Below are positions 34,182 through 42,585 of a stretch of DNA of 64,000 bases, piece by piece; within the stretch, counting starts at the first letter, position 1; each line of letters begins with the position of its first letter. The notes under the pieces are model-generated. The model was not told the DNA's origin, searched no databases, and was given only the letters and a program-made list of their open reading frames with translations. The stretch is from UBA8949 sp942493365 (GTDB lineage Bacteria; Bacillota; Clostridia; Saccharofermentanales; UBA5734): contig OW818697.1 in NCBI GenBank assembly GCA_942493365.1, positions 2,046,001 to 2,110,000 on the forward strand, read 5' to 3'. The translations under genes and the position numbers were made by a program.

Positions 34182-35639
34182 TCAGACGCGAAGGATGGGC
34201 TGACGGGCGGCGCGCAGCTCGTCCGGCCGGCTGACCGGGGTTTCGTGCGGCGCTTCATGCAGCAGGCCGGGCTGATTCTCGGCCTCGCAGGCAATGGCCA
34301 GCATGGCCGCCGCCAGGGCATCCAAACCTTCGCGATCCTCGGTTTCGGTCGGTTCGAACATCAGCGCTTCCTTGACGATCAGGGGAAAATAGATCGTCGG
34401 TGGATGAAAGCCATAATCGATCAGGCGTTTAGCAATGTCCAGCGCCGAACAGCCCAGCGCCTTCTGGCGTTCGGCTGAGAGCACGAACTCGTGCATACAG
34501 GGCTGATCGTAGGGCAGGTCGTAGGCCGGCTTCAGTTTTTGCAGCAGGTACTGGGCATTGGTGACGGCTGTTTCGGAAACGGCTCGTAGCCCGGCCGCGC
34601 CATTGGCCAGGATGTAGGCGTAGGCACGCACCAGCACGCCGAAGTTGCCTTGGAAGGAGCGAACCCGTCCGATCGATTGCGGGCGGTTGTCATCGAGGAA
34701 AAGCTTGCCATCGGGTCCCTCATTGACCAGCGGCACCGGCAAAAAAGGCACCAGGTGCGGCGCGACGCCGACCGGCCCGGCTCCGGGGCCGCCGCCGCCG
34801 TGGGGGGTGGCAAAGCTTTTGTGCAGGTTGAGATGGACAATGTCAAAGCCCATGTCGCCAGGACGGGCCTGCATGAGGATGGCGTTGATGTTGGCGCCGT
34901 CGTAGTAGAGCAGGCCGCCGGCGGTGTGAACCAGGTCGGCAATGACCAGGATGTCCTTCTCAAACAGCCCCAGGGTGTTGGGGTTGGTCAGCATCAGCCC
35001 GGCTGTTTCGTCGCTGAGCGCGGCCCGCAGGGCGTCGAGGTCGATCATGCCGTCAGGTCCGGACTTGATCTCGCGAAGCTCAAATCCCGCCATCGCAGCC
35101 GAAGCCGGGTTGGTACCGTGCGCCGAATCAGGCACGATGATGATCCGACGTTTTAGATCGCCGCGGCTCTTGTGCCAGGCGTGAATCATCAAAAGGCCCG
35201 TCAGCTCGCCGTGCGCGCCGGCCGCTGGCGAAAAGGTCATGCGGGCCAAACCGCAGATGGCACAGAGCTGTTTCTCCAGATTGGCCATCAGGCGCAGACA
35301 GCCCTGCGTGGCAGCGGCCTCCTGCATCGGATGCGCACCGATAAAACCTGGCAGCGCGGCCAGTTCTTCATGGACTTTGGGGTTGTATTTCATGGTGCAG
35401 GAGCCCAGCGGATAGGGGCCGGTGTCGATGCCGTAATTTTTGTTGGACAATGCGGTGTAATGCCGCACCACCTGGCTTTCGGCCAGATCGGGAATGTTAG
35501 CCGGTTGGGCGCGCAGATTTTCCGCGCCCAAAATGTCCGCCAGATCAAGGGCCGGGGTATCGTCGGCTGGGATCAGCCGGGTGGGGGCGGATTGGCTTTG
35601 ATAGTCAAAAATCAGTTTGACCGGCTTGGCATCAAACAT
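34182..35639 (-). CDS. gcvPB: Glycine dehydrogenase (decarboxylating), subunit 2
   Basis: The 485-residue product is the C-terminal half of the glycine cleavage P protein. It shows HGTNPASAAMAGFE, the PLP-binding lysine in LNLHKSFATPHGGGGPGAGP, and the late FHPPTIYFPLIVKEALM. With subunit 1 it decarboxylates glycine and passes the aminomethyl group to the lipoyl arm of GcvH. ATG 35637-35639 is chosen (AAGGGGTG upstream) and overlaps the gcvPA stop by 8 nt; a GTG three codons earlier is less likely. Confidence 0.96.
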   Translation of the reverse strand: MFDAKPVKLIFDYQSQSAPTRLIPADDTPALDLADILGAENLRAQPANIPDLAESQVVRHYTALSNKNYGIDTGPYPLGSCTMKYNPKVHEELAALPGFIGAHPMQEAAATQGCLRLMANLEKQLCAICGLARMTFSPAAGAHGELTGLLMIHAWHKSRGDLKRRIIIVPDSAHGTNPASAAMAGFELREIKSGPDGMIDLDALRAALSDETAGLMLTNPNTLGLFEKDILVIADLVHTAGGLLYYDGANINAILMQARPGDMGFDIVHLNLHKSFATPHGGGGPGAGPVGVAPHLVPFLPVPLVNEGPDGKLFLDDNRPQSIGRVRSFQGNFGVLVRAYAYILANGAAGLRAVSETAVTNAQYLLQKLKPAYDLPYDQPCMHEFVLSAERQKALGCSALDIAKRLIDYGFHPPTIYFPLIVKEALMFEPTETEDREGLDALAAAMLAIACEAENQPGLLHEAPHETPVSRPDELRAARQPILRV

Positions 35640-37032
35640 GGTCAGCACCCCTTTCGCGACGGTAATCGGCGATTAGACCGAGCAGATAATCCAGGTCATG
35701 ACGGCTGCGTTTTTCGGTCACCGCCAAGAGCCAGCCGCCTTCGACGCGCACAGCCTCATCGGCGACGCTCAGATCGAGCCCGCCCACGACGCCGCGGATG
35801 TTCAGCCAATGGTTGAGGTCGGCAACGCTGACGTTGTCCGGCCACGCGCCCGGTCGCAGACGCAGCGCGAATTCGCGAAAGAACGGCCGCGGGTAAACAG
35901 CGTCAAACCAGCCGGTTTCGAACAGCAGTTGGCAGAGATGCGCTGCTTTGCGAGCCGATTGGGCGGCCACTTCGCGCAGACCGCTGCCACCGTACAGGGC
36001 GGCGGAGATGGTGGCCGCCAGCGCGCAGAGCGCCTGATTGGTGCAGATGTTGGAGGTGGCGCAGCCCCGGCGGATGTGCTGTTCGCGGGCCTGGATGGTC
36101 AAGACAAAGGCGCGGCGGCCTTGGCGGTCGACGGTCTCGCCGCAGATGCGCCCGGGCATGCGGCGCAGCAGGCTGTCGCGCGCCGCCAGATAGCCGGCGT
36201 AGGGTCCGCCGAAAGACAGCGGCAGTCCCAGGGCCTGCGCTTCGCCGACGGCGATGTCGATGCCGGCTTCACCGGGCGTTTTGAGCAGCGCCAGACTTAA
36301 GAGATCGCAGCTGGCGATGGCCAGTGCGCCCACCTGGTGGGCCAGGTCAGCGATGGCCGGCAACGTCTGGATCAAACCGAAAAAGTCCGGGCTTTGTACC
36401 AGCACTGCCGCCGTTTGCTCGTCCGGCGGACTGTTGGCCAGGGCGGCGGCCCAGTCGCCGTCCGCGCCCGCCGGCAGAATGACAATGTCTTCAATCGGCA
36501 GATAAGTCTCGATGACTTGCCGGGTGTGCGGATGAACCGAACCGGCAACAATCACGCGATTGCGCCCGGTCGCGCGGCAGGCCATCAACAGGGCCTCGGC
36601 TGCGGCCGTCGCGCCATCGTACATTGATGAATTGGCAATATCCAACCCGGTCAGCCGACAGACCAGACTTTGAAATTCGAAAATGCCCTGCAGCGTACCC
36701 TGGCTGATTTCCGGCTGATAGGGCGTGTAGGCGGTGGCAAACTCCTGCCGCTGCAGCAGATGCCGGACGGCGGCGGGTTGAAAGTGATCGTAAGCGCCGG
36801 CGCCCAAAAAGCAAACTCGGCTGGCGGCCGGCTGGTTCTGCTCGGCCAGTTCGCCCAGTTGACGGACGATCTCCAGTTCGGAGAAAGGCCCGGTCAGTTC
36901 ATGGTCAGCAGATTTCGCGGCGCGACGCAGCTCGACCGGGATGACCCCGAACAGCCGGTTGGGAGGAGGCAGCTTGGCCTCGGCCAGCATGGTGACGCGC
37001 TGTTCACGGCTGGTGGCGACAAATCCCGTCAT
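35632..37032 (-). CDS. gcvPA: Glycine dehydrogenase (decarboxylating), subunit 1
   Basis: The 466-residue product is the N-terminal half of the P protein: FLGAGAYDHFQPAAVRHLL, TAYTPYQPEISQGTLQ, NSSMYDGATAAAEALLMA, and GPYAGYLAARDSLLRRMPGR. The split into two subunits is typical of Bacillota, Thermotoga and archaea. The start ATG 37030-37032 has GGAGG in the last codons of gcvH. The stop overlaps the start of gcvPB. Confidence 0.96.
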   Translation of the reverse strand: MTGFVATSREQRVTMLAEAKLPPPNRLFGVIPVELRRAAKSADHELTGPFSELEIVRQLGELAEQNQPAASRVCFLGAGAYDHFQPAAVRHLLQRQEFATAYTPYQPEISQGTLQGIFEFQSLVCRLTGLDIANSSMYDGATAAAEALLMACRATGRNRVIVAGSVHPHTRQVIETYLPIEDIVILPAGADGDWAAALANSPPDEQTAAVLVQSPDFFGLIQTLPAIADLAHQVGALAIASCDLLSLALLKTPGEAGIDIAVGEAQALGLPLSFGGPYAGYLAARDSLLRRMPGRICGETVDRQGRRAFVLTIQAREQHIRRGCATSNICTNQALCALAATISAALYGGSGLREVAAQSARKAAHLCQLLFETGWFDAVYPRPFFREFALRLRPGAWPDNVSVADLNHWLNIRGVVGGLDLSVADEAVRVEGGWLLAVTEKRSRHDLDYLLGLIADYRRERGADHV

Positions 37033-37035
37033 CGC

Positions 37036-37422
37036 TCAACCTCCGGTCGCGCAAAAGGTCTCGTAAGCCGCGGCATCCATCAGCCCGGACAATTCGGCCG
37101 GATCGGTCATGCGGATGCCCACAAACCAAACGCTGAAAGGATCAGCGCTGATTTTGTCGAGACTGTTGTCCATATCTGGCCAGGACTCGATGATTTCACC
37201 GGTCAGCGGGCTTAAGATATCCGCCGCAACCTTGACCGACTCGACAGCGCCGATCATCTGCCCCGGGGCAAGCCGACGACCAACGGGCATCGCCTCGGCA
37301 AAAACCAGGTCCCCCAGTTCGGTGCGGGCGTAGTCTGTGATGCCGACCCGAGCCACGCCATCGGCGGCTTCGACCCATTCATGCGTTTTGGTGTACAGCA
37401 GATTCTCCTTGATGATGGCCAT
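37036..37422 (-). CDS. gcvH: Glycine cleavage system H protein
   Basis: The 128-residue product has LYTKTHEWVEAADGVARVGI, the lipoylation site GAVESVKVAADI (Lys near residue 64), and LTGEIIE near the following strand. It carries the aminomethyl group between the P and T proteins. RBS GGGGAGGACAACAAG. It is 18 nt after gcvT and 3 nt before gcvPA. Confidence 0.96.
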   Translation of the reverse strand: MAIIKENLLYTKTHEWVEAADGVARVGITDYARTELGDLVFAEAMPVGRRLAPGQMIGAVESVKVAADILSPLTGEIIESWPDMDNSLDKISADPFSVWFVGIRMTDPAELSGLMDAAAYETFCATGG

Positions 37423-37440
37423 CTTGTTGTCCTCCCCGAA

Positions 37441-38538
37441 TTATGATTGTTTGGCCGCGCGCTGCACAAAAGGCAGCGAACAGAAAGCAAACGGCTCTTT
37501 TCTTTCACGAATCAGCACGCTGATCGCGGCAGCGGCCAGGTCAGCGTCGGCTTCAATCAGCGCCATGCCAATGCCCCGGCTCAGGCTGGGCGAAAAGCCG
37601 CCTGACGTGATATGGCCGATCGTACGGTCCCCCAGCAGCACCGGGTAGTCGGCGCGCGGAATGGCCTTGCCCGCGGCCTGCAAGCCAACCAGGCGGCGCG
37701 ATGTCGGCTGCCGCAGCGCGGTCTGGCCGACAAATCCCGGCGCGCCCTTGTCGAGATTGACGAAACGGCCCAACCCGGCTTCGAGCGGCGTGATGTCCGC
37801 CGTCAGCTCATGCCCGTAAAGCGGCATGCCGGCTTCGAGGCGCAGAATGTCGCGCGCGCCAAGACCCGCTGGCTGAGCGCCCAACGCGAGCAGTTTTTGC
37901 CACAAGGCCGGGGCCTGCGCGGGCGGCAGGTATATTTCGAAGCCATCCTCGCCGGTGTAACCGGTTCGCGAGACGATACGACTGCCCTTGAGAACGGCAA
38001 AATGATAGTTGCGCAAAGCAACTGCCTCTGGAATAATCTGCTGCATCAGTGCCGCGGCGCCTGGTCCTTGCAAGGCGAGCTGGGCAACTTCCGCCGAACG
38101 GTCGGTGAGGCTGATTGTCTGACCGGTGAGGGTCTGCCATTCGGCGGCGACAGCCTGCAGATGCGTCAAATCCTGGTCGGTATTGGCCGCGTTGACCACC
38201 AGCAAGGCCCGATCGGGGGCCAGCGGGTAGACGATCAAGTCGTCAACCGTACCGCCGGATGCTGAACACATCGGCGAATACCAGGCTTTACCACTTTCGG
38301 CGAAACGAATGCTGCGCGTCAGCAAAAAGTTGAGAAAGGCCTCTGCCGCCGCGCCGGTCACCTCGATTTCACCCATGTGCGAAACATCAAAAAGGCCGGC
38401 CGACTCGCGGACCGCCTTGTGTTCAGCGATGATGCCGGCATATTGAACCGGCAGCGACCAATCTGCGTAGGCGATCATGGCAGCCTTTTGCCGCAGGTGC
38501 TCCTGATAGAGCGGTGTCATCCTTGAAGGTCGTTCCAT
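37441..38538 (-). CDS. gcvT: Glycine cleavage T protein (aminomethyltransferase)
   Basis: The 365-residue product has LYQEHLRQKAAMIAYADW, FDVSHMGEIEVTG, VDDLIVYPLA and GYTGEDGFEIYLPP, with the folate-binding domain intact. It releases ammonia and makes methylene-tetrahydrofolate. It is the first gene of gcvT-gcvH-gcvPA-gcvPB. The start is ATG 38536-38538 with CGGAGG upstream. TATAAT at 38573-38578 (minus) is a probable -10. The leader is short, and no glycine riboswitch is recognisable. Confidence 0.96.
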   Translation of the reverse strand: MERPSRMTPLYQEHLRQKAAMIAYADWSLPVQYAGIIAEHKAVRESAGLFDVSHMGEIEVTGAAAEAFLNFLLTRSIRFAESGKAWYSPMCSASGGTVDDLIVYPLAPDRALLVVNAANTDQDLTHLQAVAAEWQTLTGQTISLTDRSAEVAQLALQGPGAAALMQQIIPEAVALRNYHFAVLKGSRIVSRTGYTGEDGFEIYLPPAQAPALWQKLLALGAQPAGLGARDILRLEAGMPLYGHELTADITPLEAGLGRFVNLDKGAPGFVGQTALRQPTSRRLVGLQAAGKAIPRADYPVLLGDRTIGHITSGGFSPSLSRGIGMALIEADADLAAAAISVLIRERKEPFAFCSLPFVQRAAKQS

Positions 38539-38678
38539 AGACAGCAAACCTCCGAAGTATTTTTATAAATCTATTATACCTTAAAAATATCGATTTTCCT
38601 GTTGATGTCATCCGCAAACTGTTCTATGATTAAATCATCAATCAATATAGCCAACGAGTCAGCATATGGAGGTCAATT

Positions 38679-39734
38679 ATGCAAAACGGTGATCACCAGA
38701 ACCAGGCTGCCTCAGGCCGCCCCCGCGTTCCTTATGTGAGAATCCTGGTCAACGATAATCTGTCGGAGTGCCCGACCGATCAATACCATCTGGTTCATGC
38801 CCTGGTCGATCTCGAATACTCGCGTGATCGCAACGGGGGCAGCGTTGTCACGCTGCCGGTCAAGCTCAGTTACTGCCCCGTCTGCCGCAATTGGTTTGTC
38901 GACCACATTCGGCTCGACAATCTCGTTCGTCAAGGCGTCGATCTGGGCGGCATAGACTTTGTCTATTCCCCGGCTTATCCCCGCCCAGCCGCTTACGAGA
39001 AATGGCATCCGCTGGTCGAACCCCTGGCCGAGAATACCAAGAAGGCATCGACCAAAATCCCGGCCCCCGTCCCCAGCGCGCCCCGCGCCAAGCCGTCCGA
39101 GGCCAGCCTGGCCTTTCAGTGTCTGTATTGCAACGGCGGGCAGAACAATCACACGCTCGGTTTCCGCGGCGTTTGCTCGCAGGATTGCTATTTCGACAAC
39201 ACCATCCAGTACCCCGATCAATGGTGCGCCAGCCCGCAAAATCGCTGCCGCGACTTTAAACCCGACCAGCACCCGACCGGTGACGGCATCTGCATGGAAA
39301 GCCACTTGCTGACCGACTGGCAGCTACGGTCCGGCCAGGCACCGGCCGGCAATCACATCGGCGGCATAGCCCTGGCGACCACGCTGCTGCCGCGCGAAAG
39401 TGAAGTCAACCGCCGGGTCTTCGCCATTTTCCTGATCGCCGCCCAGGAAACCCGCGCGGACGGCATACACTTCATCGCCGACCCGCGGCTGCGCTTTGAA
39501 TTAACGATGGACGAACCCCTGTACTTCTGGAAATACATGTCGGCCAAAGGCCAGCCTGACGATCTCGACTGGCGCGACAACTGCCGCACGGCCAGCCAGT
39601 CGACGGTCATTCGCCTGCTCCACCGGGCCTCAAAAATGATCAAAGACGCCGATCGCCGCCTCGCCGCCGAATTGCTCTATGACCTGGTCAGCTCCAAGGT
39701 CACGCAGGAACAACTTAAAAAACTGATCAACTGA
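38679..39734 (+). CDS. Cys-rich protein of unknown family
   Basis: The 351-residue product has an N-terminal beta-rich part with a first zinc-like pair (SYCPVCRNWF near residue 67), a Pro/Ala linker (about 120-145), and a second group FQCLYCNGG ... GVCSQDCYFD. A third group follows: DQWCASPQNRCRDFKP and GICMES. The C-terminal half is helical with WKYMSAKGQPDDLDWRDNC. Three cysteine clusters suggest zinc ribbons in a nucleic-acid- or protein-binding protein. No family is recognised. RBS TATGGAGGTCAATT. A strong terminator follows. Confidence 0.6.
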   Translation: MQNGDHQNQAASGRPRVPYVRILVNDNLSECPTDQYHLVHALVDLEYSRDRNGGSVVTLPVKLSYCPVCRNWFVDHIRLDNLVRQGVDLGGIDFVYSPAYPRPAAYEKWHPLVEPLAENTKKASTKIPAPVPSAPRAKPSEASLAFQCLYCNGGQNNHTLGFRGVCSQDCYFDNTIQYPDQWCASPQNRCRDFKPDQHPTGDGICMESHLLTDWQLRSGQAPAGNHIGGIALATTLLPRESEVNRRVFAIFLIAAQETRADGIHFIADPRLRFELTMDEPLYFWKYMSAKGQPDDLDWRDNCRTASQSTVIRLLHRASKMIKDADRRLAAELLYDLVSSKVTQEQLKKLIN

Positions 39735-39759
39735 AAATCGGCGAAAGCCGATTTTTCAG
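39731..39759 (+). terminator. Rho-independent terminator overlapping the stop codon
   Basis: CTGAAAATCGGC (39731-39742) pairs with GCCGATTTTTCAG (39747-39759) around a GAAA tetraloop. The right arm carries a T5 run, and the stop codon lies in the left arm. Confidence 0.85.
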
Positions 39760-39762
39760 CTA

Positions 39763-40535
39763 ACAGGTAACAGGGAACAGGGAACAGGTAAGAGGTAACA
39801 GGGAACAGGGAACAGGTAAGAGGGAACAGGTAAGAGGTAACAGGGAACAGGTAAGAGGTAACAGGGAACAGGGAACAGTTCCTTCCAGCTTCTATTTTAT
39901 AGTTAAATTGTTAGCTTTTGAGGTGTTGAGTGCTTTGACCAACATTCTTTTGAGGGATTCGCATTTTGCCTCCAAGTGTAAATACTCTTCTGGCAAATAA
40001 TTCGTTTCCTTCAAAATGCAAAACCAATATTGCGTTTCAGCAGCTTCTTTCAATGAAATATGCAGTTTGGCGTTGAAATCGGCTCTGCTGCAGGCATATT
40101 TCGATTCATGAATATTGGCACCAATACTGGTGCCGCTTTTGAGAATCTGGCGGGACAAAACATACTCGTGCTTGTCTTGACATAGCCACTTATAATAACC
40201 AATCAGATGAATTGAAAACTGAATGGACTGTTGAGCTAAATCACCTTTTTCAAACATTCAGTCACCTCGTTTTCTCGAATATCCTAGCACATTTAGCATA
40301 GAGTCTGCTTAAATGATTGGCTATAGGATGCATCCGATATTTACGAGCTTTAAATGAAAATTTATCATTTAAAAAATCTTCTGTTGTTACCTGTTACCTG
40401 TTACCTGTTACCTGTTACCTGTTCCCTGTTACCTCTTACCTGTTCCCTGTTCCCTGTTCCCTGTTACCTGTTCCCTGTCCCCTGTTCCCTGTTCCCTGTT
40501 CCCTGTTACCTGTTCGCTGTTCCCTGTTCCCTGTT
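39763..40535. repeat. Inverted heptamer arrays enclosing a four-helix-bundle gene (element 2)
   Basis: The left array (39763-39881) is 17 in-phase heptamers: ACAGGTA, ACAGGGA and AGAGGTA/AGAGGGA variants. The right array (40382-40535) is 22 heptamers in opposite orientation: ACCTGTT, CCCTGTT, single ACCTCTT and CGCTGTT. Between them lies only the four-helix-bundle gene (39892-40257). The right array ends on the stop codon of the DUF4143 ATPase gene; the left begins 3 nt after a terminator. Confidence 0.92.
39892..40257 (-). CDS. Four-helix-bundle protein (S23/Avd-like family)
   Basis: The 121-residue product matches the four-helix-bundle family first seen as ORFs in 23S rRNA intervening sequences: LAQQSIQFSIHLIGYYKWL, then ILKSGTSIGANIHESKYAC, the invariant-looking SGTSIGANxxE. 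The third and fourth helices read FNAKLHISLKEAAETQYWFC and CESLKRMLVKALNTS. Relatives include the Avd protein that binds RNA in diversity-generating retroelements. No reverse transcriptase or rRNA is present here. The gene sits alone inside a pair of inverted heptamer arrays. Confidence 0.9.
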   Translation of the reverse strand: MFEKGDLAQQSIQFSIHLIGYYKWLCQDKHEYVLSRQILKSGTSIGANIHESKYACSRADFNAKLHISLKEAAETQYWFCILKETNYLPEEYLHLEAKCESLKRMLVKALNTSKANNLTIK

Positions 40536-41748
40536 ATAAGTTATTTATCATTAGAAAATCAACAAAACTCAAGCACCTGATGCCCTCCAACCCGGTGGGG
40601 CGAAAGGCGTCGCGGGCGATGATATAAAGGGCTGAAGGGTTCTTCACCTTTTGCAGGGGGCCGGCTGCTTCGGCGATGACATCCGGCGAACCGCGGCGCT
40701 CGAGCACTTGCAGATAGATGCGGCGCCCGTCCTTTTCGGCGACAAAATCGATGGCCTCGGCCCCGAGTTTGCCGGTCATGACCTGAAAACCGCGTCGTTT
40801 GAGCTCAAGGAAGACGGCGTTTTGCAGGATGCCGGCCATGTTTCGGTCCTGCTGCCCCGTGACGATACGCAGCAGGCCGTGGTCAGCCAGGTAGTATTTG
40901 ACGTTGTTGTGCAGGATGGCGCCGGTTTTGATGTCGAAACGTGGTACGCGCCAGATCAGGCCGGCCTCCTCCATCGCTCGCAGGTAGTTGGCGATGGTTT
41001 CGGCGCTGGCTTGCTGATTGCGGCTTTTGAGCAAGTCGCCTATGCTTTTGACGGCATAGATTTTGCCGACATGGGTCAGGACGAATTTGAGGATCCGATT
41101 GAGCAATTCGGCGTCGCGGATGCGATTTCTCAGCACGACGTCCTGATAGAGAATCGAGCGGTAAACCCCCAGGCTGGCTTGGTCGGATGTTGCTTCGTCG
41201 GCGATGCCGGTCAGAATCGGCAGGCCGCCCCGGCGAATGTATTCCAGTGCCAATTGCTGGCGGTCATCTGCTCCCTCAAGTGCTCGCGCGCGGCAGTCTT
41301 CGCCAAACTCAACGAAGGAAAGCGGCGCGACGCGGATCTCGGTGACTCGCCCGGGCAGCAGTTCGTTGAGCCGTTCAGGTACGCGCCCGGTGCCGGAAGC
41401 GGCCAGGTAGAGGTCGCAGTCGGATTCCTGGGCCAGGTCGACAATGGCCAGTTCCCACTGGTCGACCATCTCAATCTCATCGAGAAAAACAAAGCGTGGG
41501 CCGCTTTGCACCATGCGATACTTGACATAGGAAAATAGCCGACGGTCGTTGTTGATTTCCGCCGACTCCATGCGTTCGAGGTTGAGGCTGATAATATTAT
41601 CCGCCGGTATGCCGGATTCGACCAGCATGTCCTGTACCATTTTGAAGATTGTCGATTTGCCGCTGCCCCGTAGACCGGTCAATACCTTGACGGTTGGCTC
41701 GCAGATCAGGGGACGAAGCTGGTCGAGATAACTTTCACGAATCAACAT
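40534..41748 (-). CDS. AAA_14/DUF4143 ATPase
   Basis: The 404-residue product has Walker A GLRGSGKSTIF (about residues 24-34), FVFLDEIEMVDQWE, a sensor-like LAASGTGRVPERL, and a winged helix YLRAMEEAGLIWRVPRFD. The C-terminal AEAIDFVAEKDGRRIYLQV is the nuclease-like DUF4143 part. The start is ATG 41746-41748 (GAGGTG six bases upstream), not the longer frame. It is related to the ATPase at 4531-5778 but in an unrelated neighbourhood. Confidence 0.85.
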   Translation of the reverse strand: MLIRESYLDQLRPLICEPTVKVLTGLRGSGKSTIFKMVQDMLVESGIPADNIISLNLERMESAEINNDRRLFSYVKYRMVQSGPRFVFLDEIEMVDQWELAIVDLAQESDCDLYLAASGTGRVPERLNELLPGRVTEIRVAPLSFVEFGEDCRARALEGADDRQQLALEYIRRGGLPILTGIADEATSDQASLGVYRSILYQDVVLRNRIRDAELLNRILKFVLTHVGKIYAVKSIGDLLKSRNQQASAETIANYLRAMEEAGLIWRVPRFDIKTGAILHNNVKYYLADHGLLRIVTGQQDRNMAGILQNAVFLELKRRGFQVMTGKLGAEAIDFVAEKDGRRIYLQVLERRGSPDVIAEAAGPLQKVKNPSALYIIARDAFRPTGLEGIRCLSFVDFLMINNL

Positions 41749-41767
41749 AGCGTGCACCTCAAAGACC

Positions 41768-41819
41768 ATTGTAACAGAGTTTTCGCGGGTTATCAATATA
41801 TATTCGTTATACCGAATAT
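41768..41819 (-). promoter_or_regulatory. Promoter with upstream dyad for the second DUF4143 ATPase
   Basis: TTGATA (41791-41796) and TACAAT (41768-41773) are 17 bp apart. Immediately upstream, ATATTCG (41800-41806) and CGAATAT (41813-41819) form a perfect 7-bp dyad, a possible regulator site. Confidence 0.65.
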
Positions 41820-41824
41820 TTCAT

Positions 41825-42394
41825 TTATACCAACGTACCGCGCCGTTTCGGCTCGAAATCAGCCAGACCGCTGTACAGCAGCTGCAGCCAGTTCAGCTCA
41901 CTTTGCAGGTGAACGATGCGGTTTCTGAAGATCATGTTCCAGATAAATTCCTCCCGCGCGCTGCGCCGGGCCAGAACCATTTTTCGTTTCAAGACTTCCT
42001 GATTTAGTTTCAGCTCGCTTTCAACGATGTTTTGGCACATCATGACCAGCTGGCGGATTTCGGCTGTCGTCAGGCATTCCGACCAGGCCAGCTGCAGCAA
42101 AAAGCCGTTGCGGATGGCCAGATTTTGATCCTCCGGCGGCTGCATAACAGCAAACTGCAGCTGCTCACGGCCTGTTTTGGTCACGCTGTAGCGTTTCTGC
42201 GCCGGCAGATTTTCCTGCTGGATAACGATCTTGGTCACCAGGCCGTCTTTTTCGAGCTGTAGGAGGCCTTTGTAAATCTGATTGTTATTGCCCGACCATG
42301 GCAGAAAATCCAGGTCTTCAAACAGAGATTTCAGTTCGTAGCCGGTCATGGGTTTCCATTCGAGGAAGCCCAGAATTACATCATTGATTTCCAT
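41825..42394 (-). CDS. PadR-family transcriptional regulator
   Basis: The 189-residue product starts with a PadR winged helix (VILGFLEWKPMTGYELKSLF, IYKGLLQLEKDGLVTK, RYSVTKTGREQL; residues 5-80). A helical C-terminal dimerisation region (MCQNIVESELKLNQEVLKRK) follows, as in the larger PadR/VirA-like class. These repress divergent or own promoters in response to stress or ligands. A perfect ATGT-type dyad lies just upstream of its start. Confidence 0.88.
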   Translation of the reverse strand: MEINDVILGFLEWKPMTGYELKSLFEDLDFLPWSGNNNQIYKGLLQLEKDGLVTKIVIQQENLPAQKRYSVTKTGREQLQFAVMQPPEDQNLAIRNGFLLQLAWSECLTTAEIRQLVMMCQNIVESELKLNQEVLKRKMVLARRSAREEFIWNMIFRNRIVHLQSELNWLQLLYSGLADFEPKRRGTLV

Positions 42395-42412
42395 TTTTCG
42401 TCATCCCCCTTG

Positions 42413-42430
42413 TATGTTAACAGTAACATA
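42413..42430. promoter_or_regulatory. PadR-type operator
   Basis: TATGTTA (42413-42419) and TAACATA (42424-42430) form a perfect 7-bp dyad around ACAG, upstream of the PadR gene start. PadR proteins typically bind ATGT...ACAT dyads, so autoregulation is likely. Confidence 0.7.
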
Positions 42431-42585
42431 TGTTTGTGGAGCATGTCAATACCGCTTGTTTATTTGAACAGTTTAGCCTAAAATTAAGCATATTCACCTG
42501 TTAGAGCCCAGCCCGAACCTTTCTAGTTTTTGTTCGTCTAAACAATGTATAGCATGAACAGGCACCGAAAAAGGAGGAAATTATC

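Noticed and set aside
38539..38678. Glycine riboswitch upstream of gcvT
   Set aside because: The gap is only about 140 bp and shared with a divergent gene; no tandem aptamer-like conserved sequence is visible.
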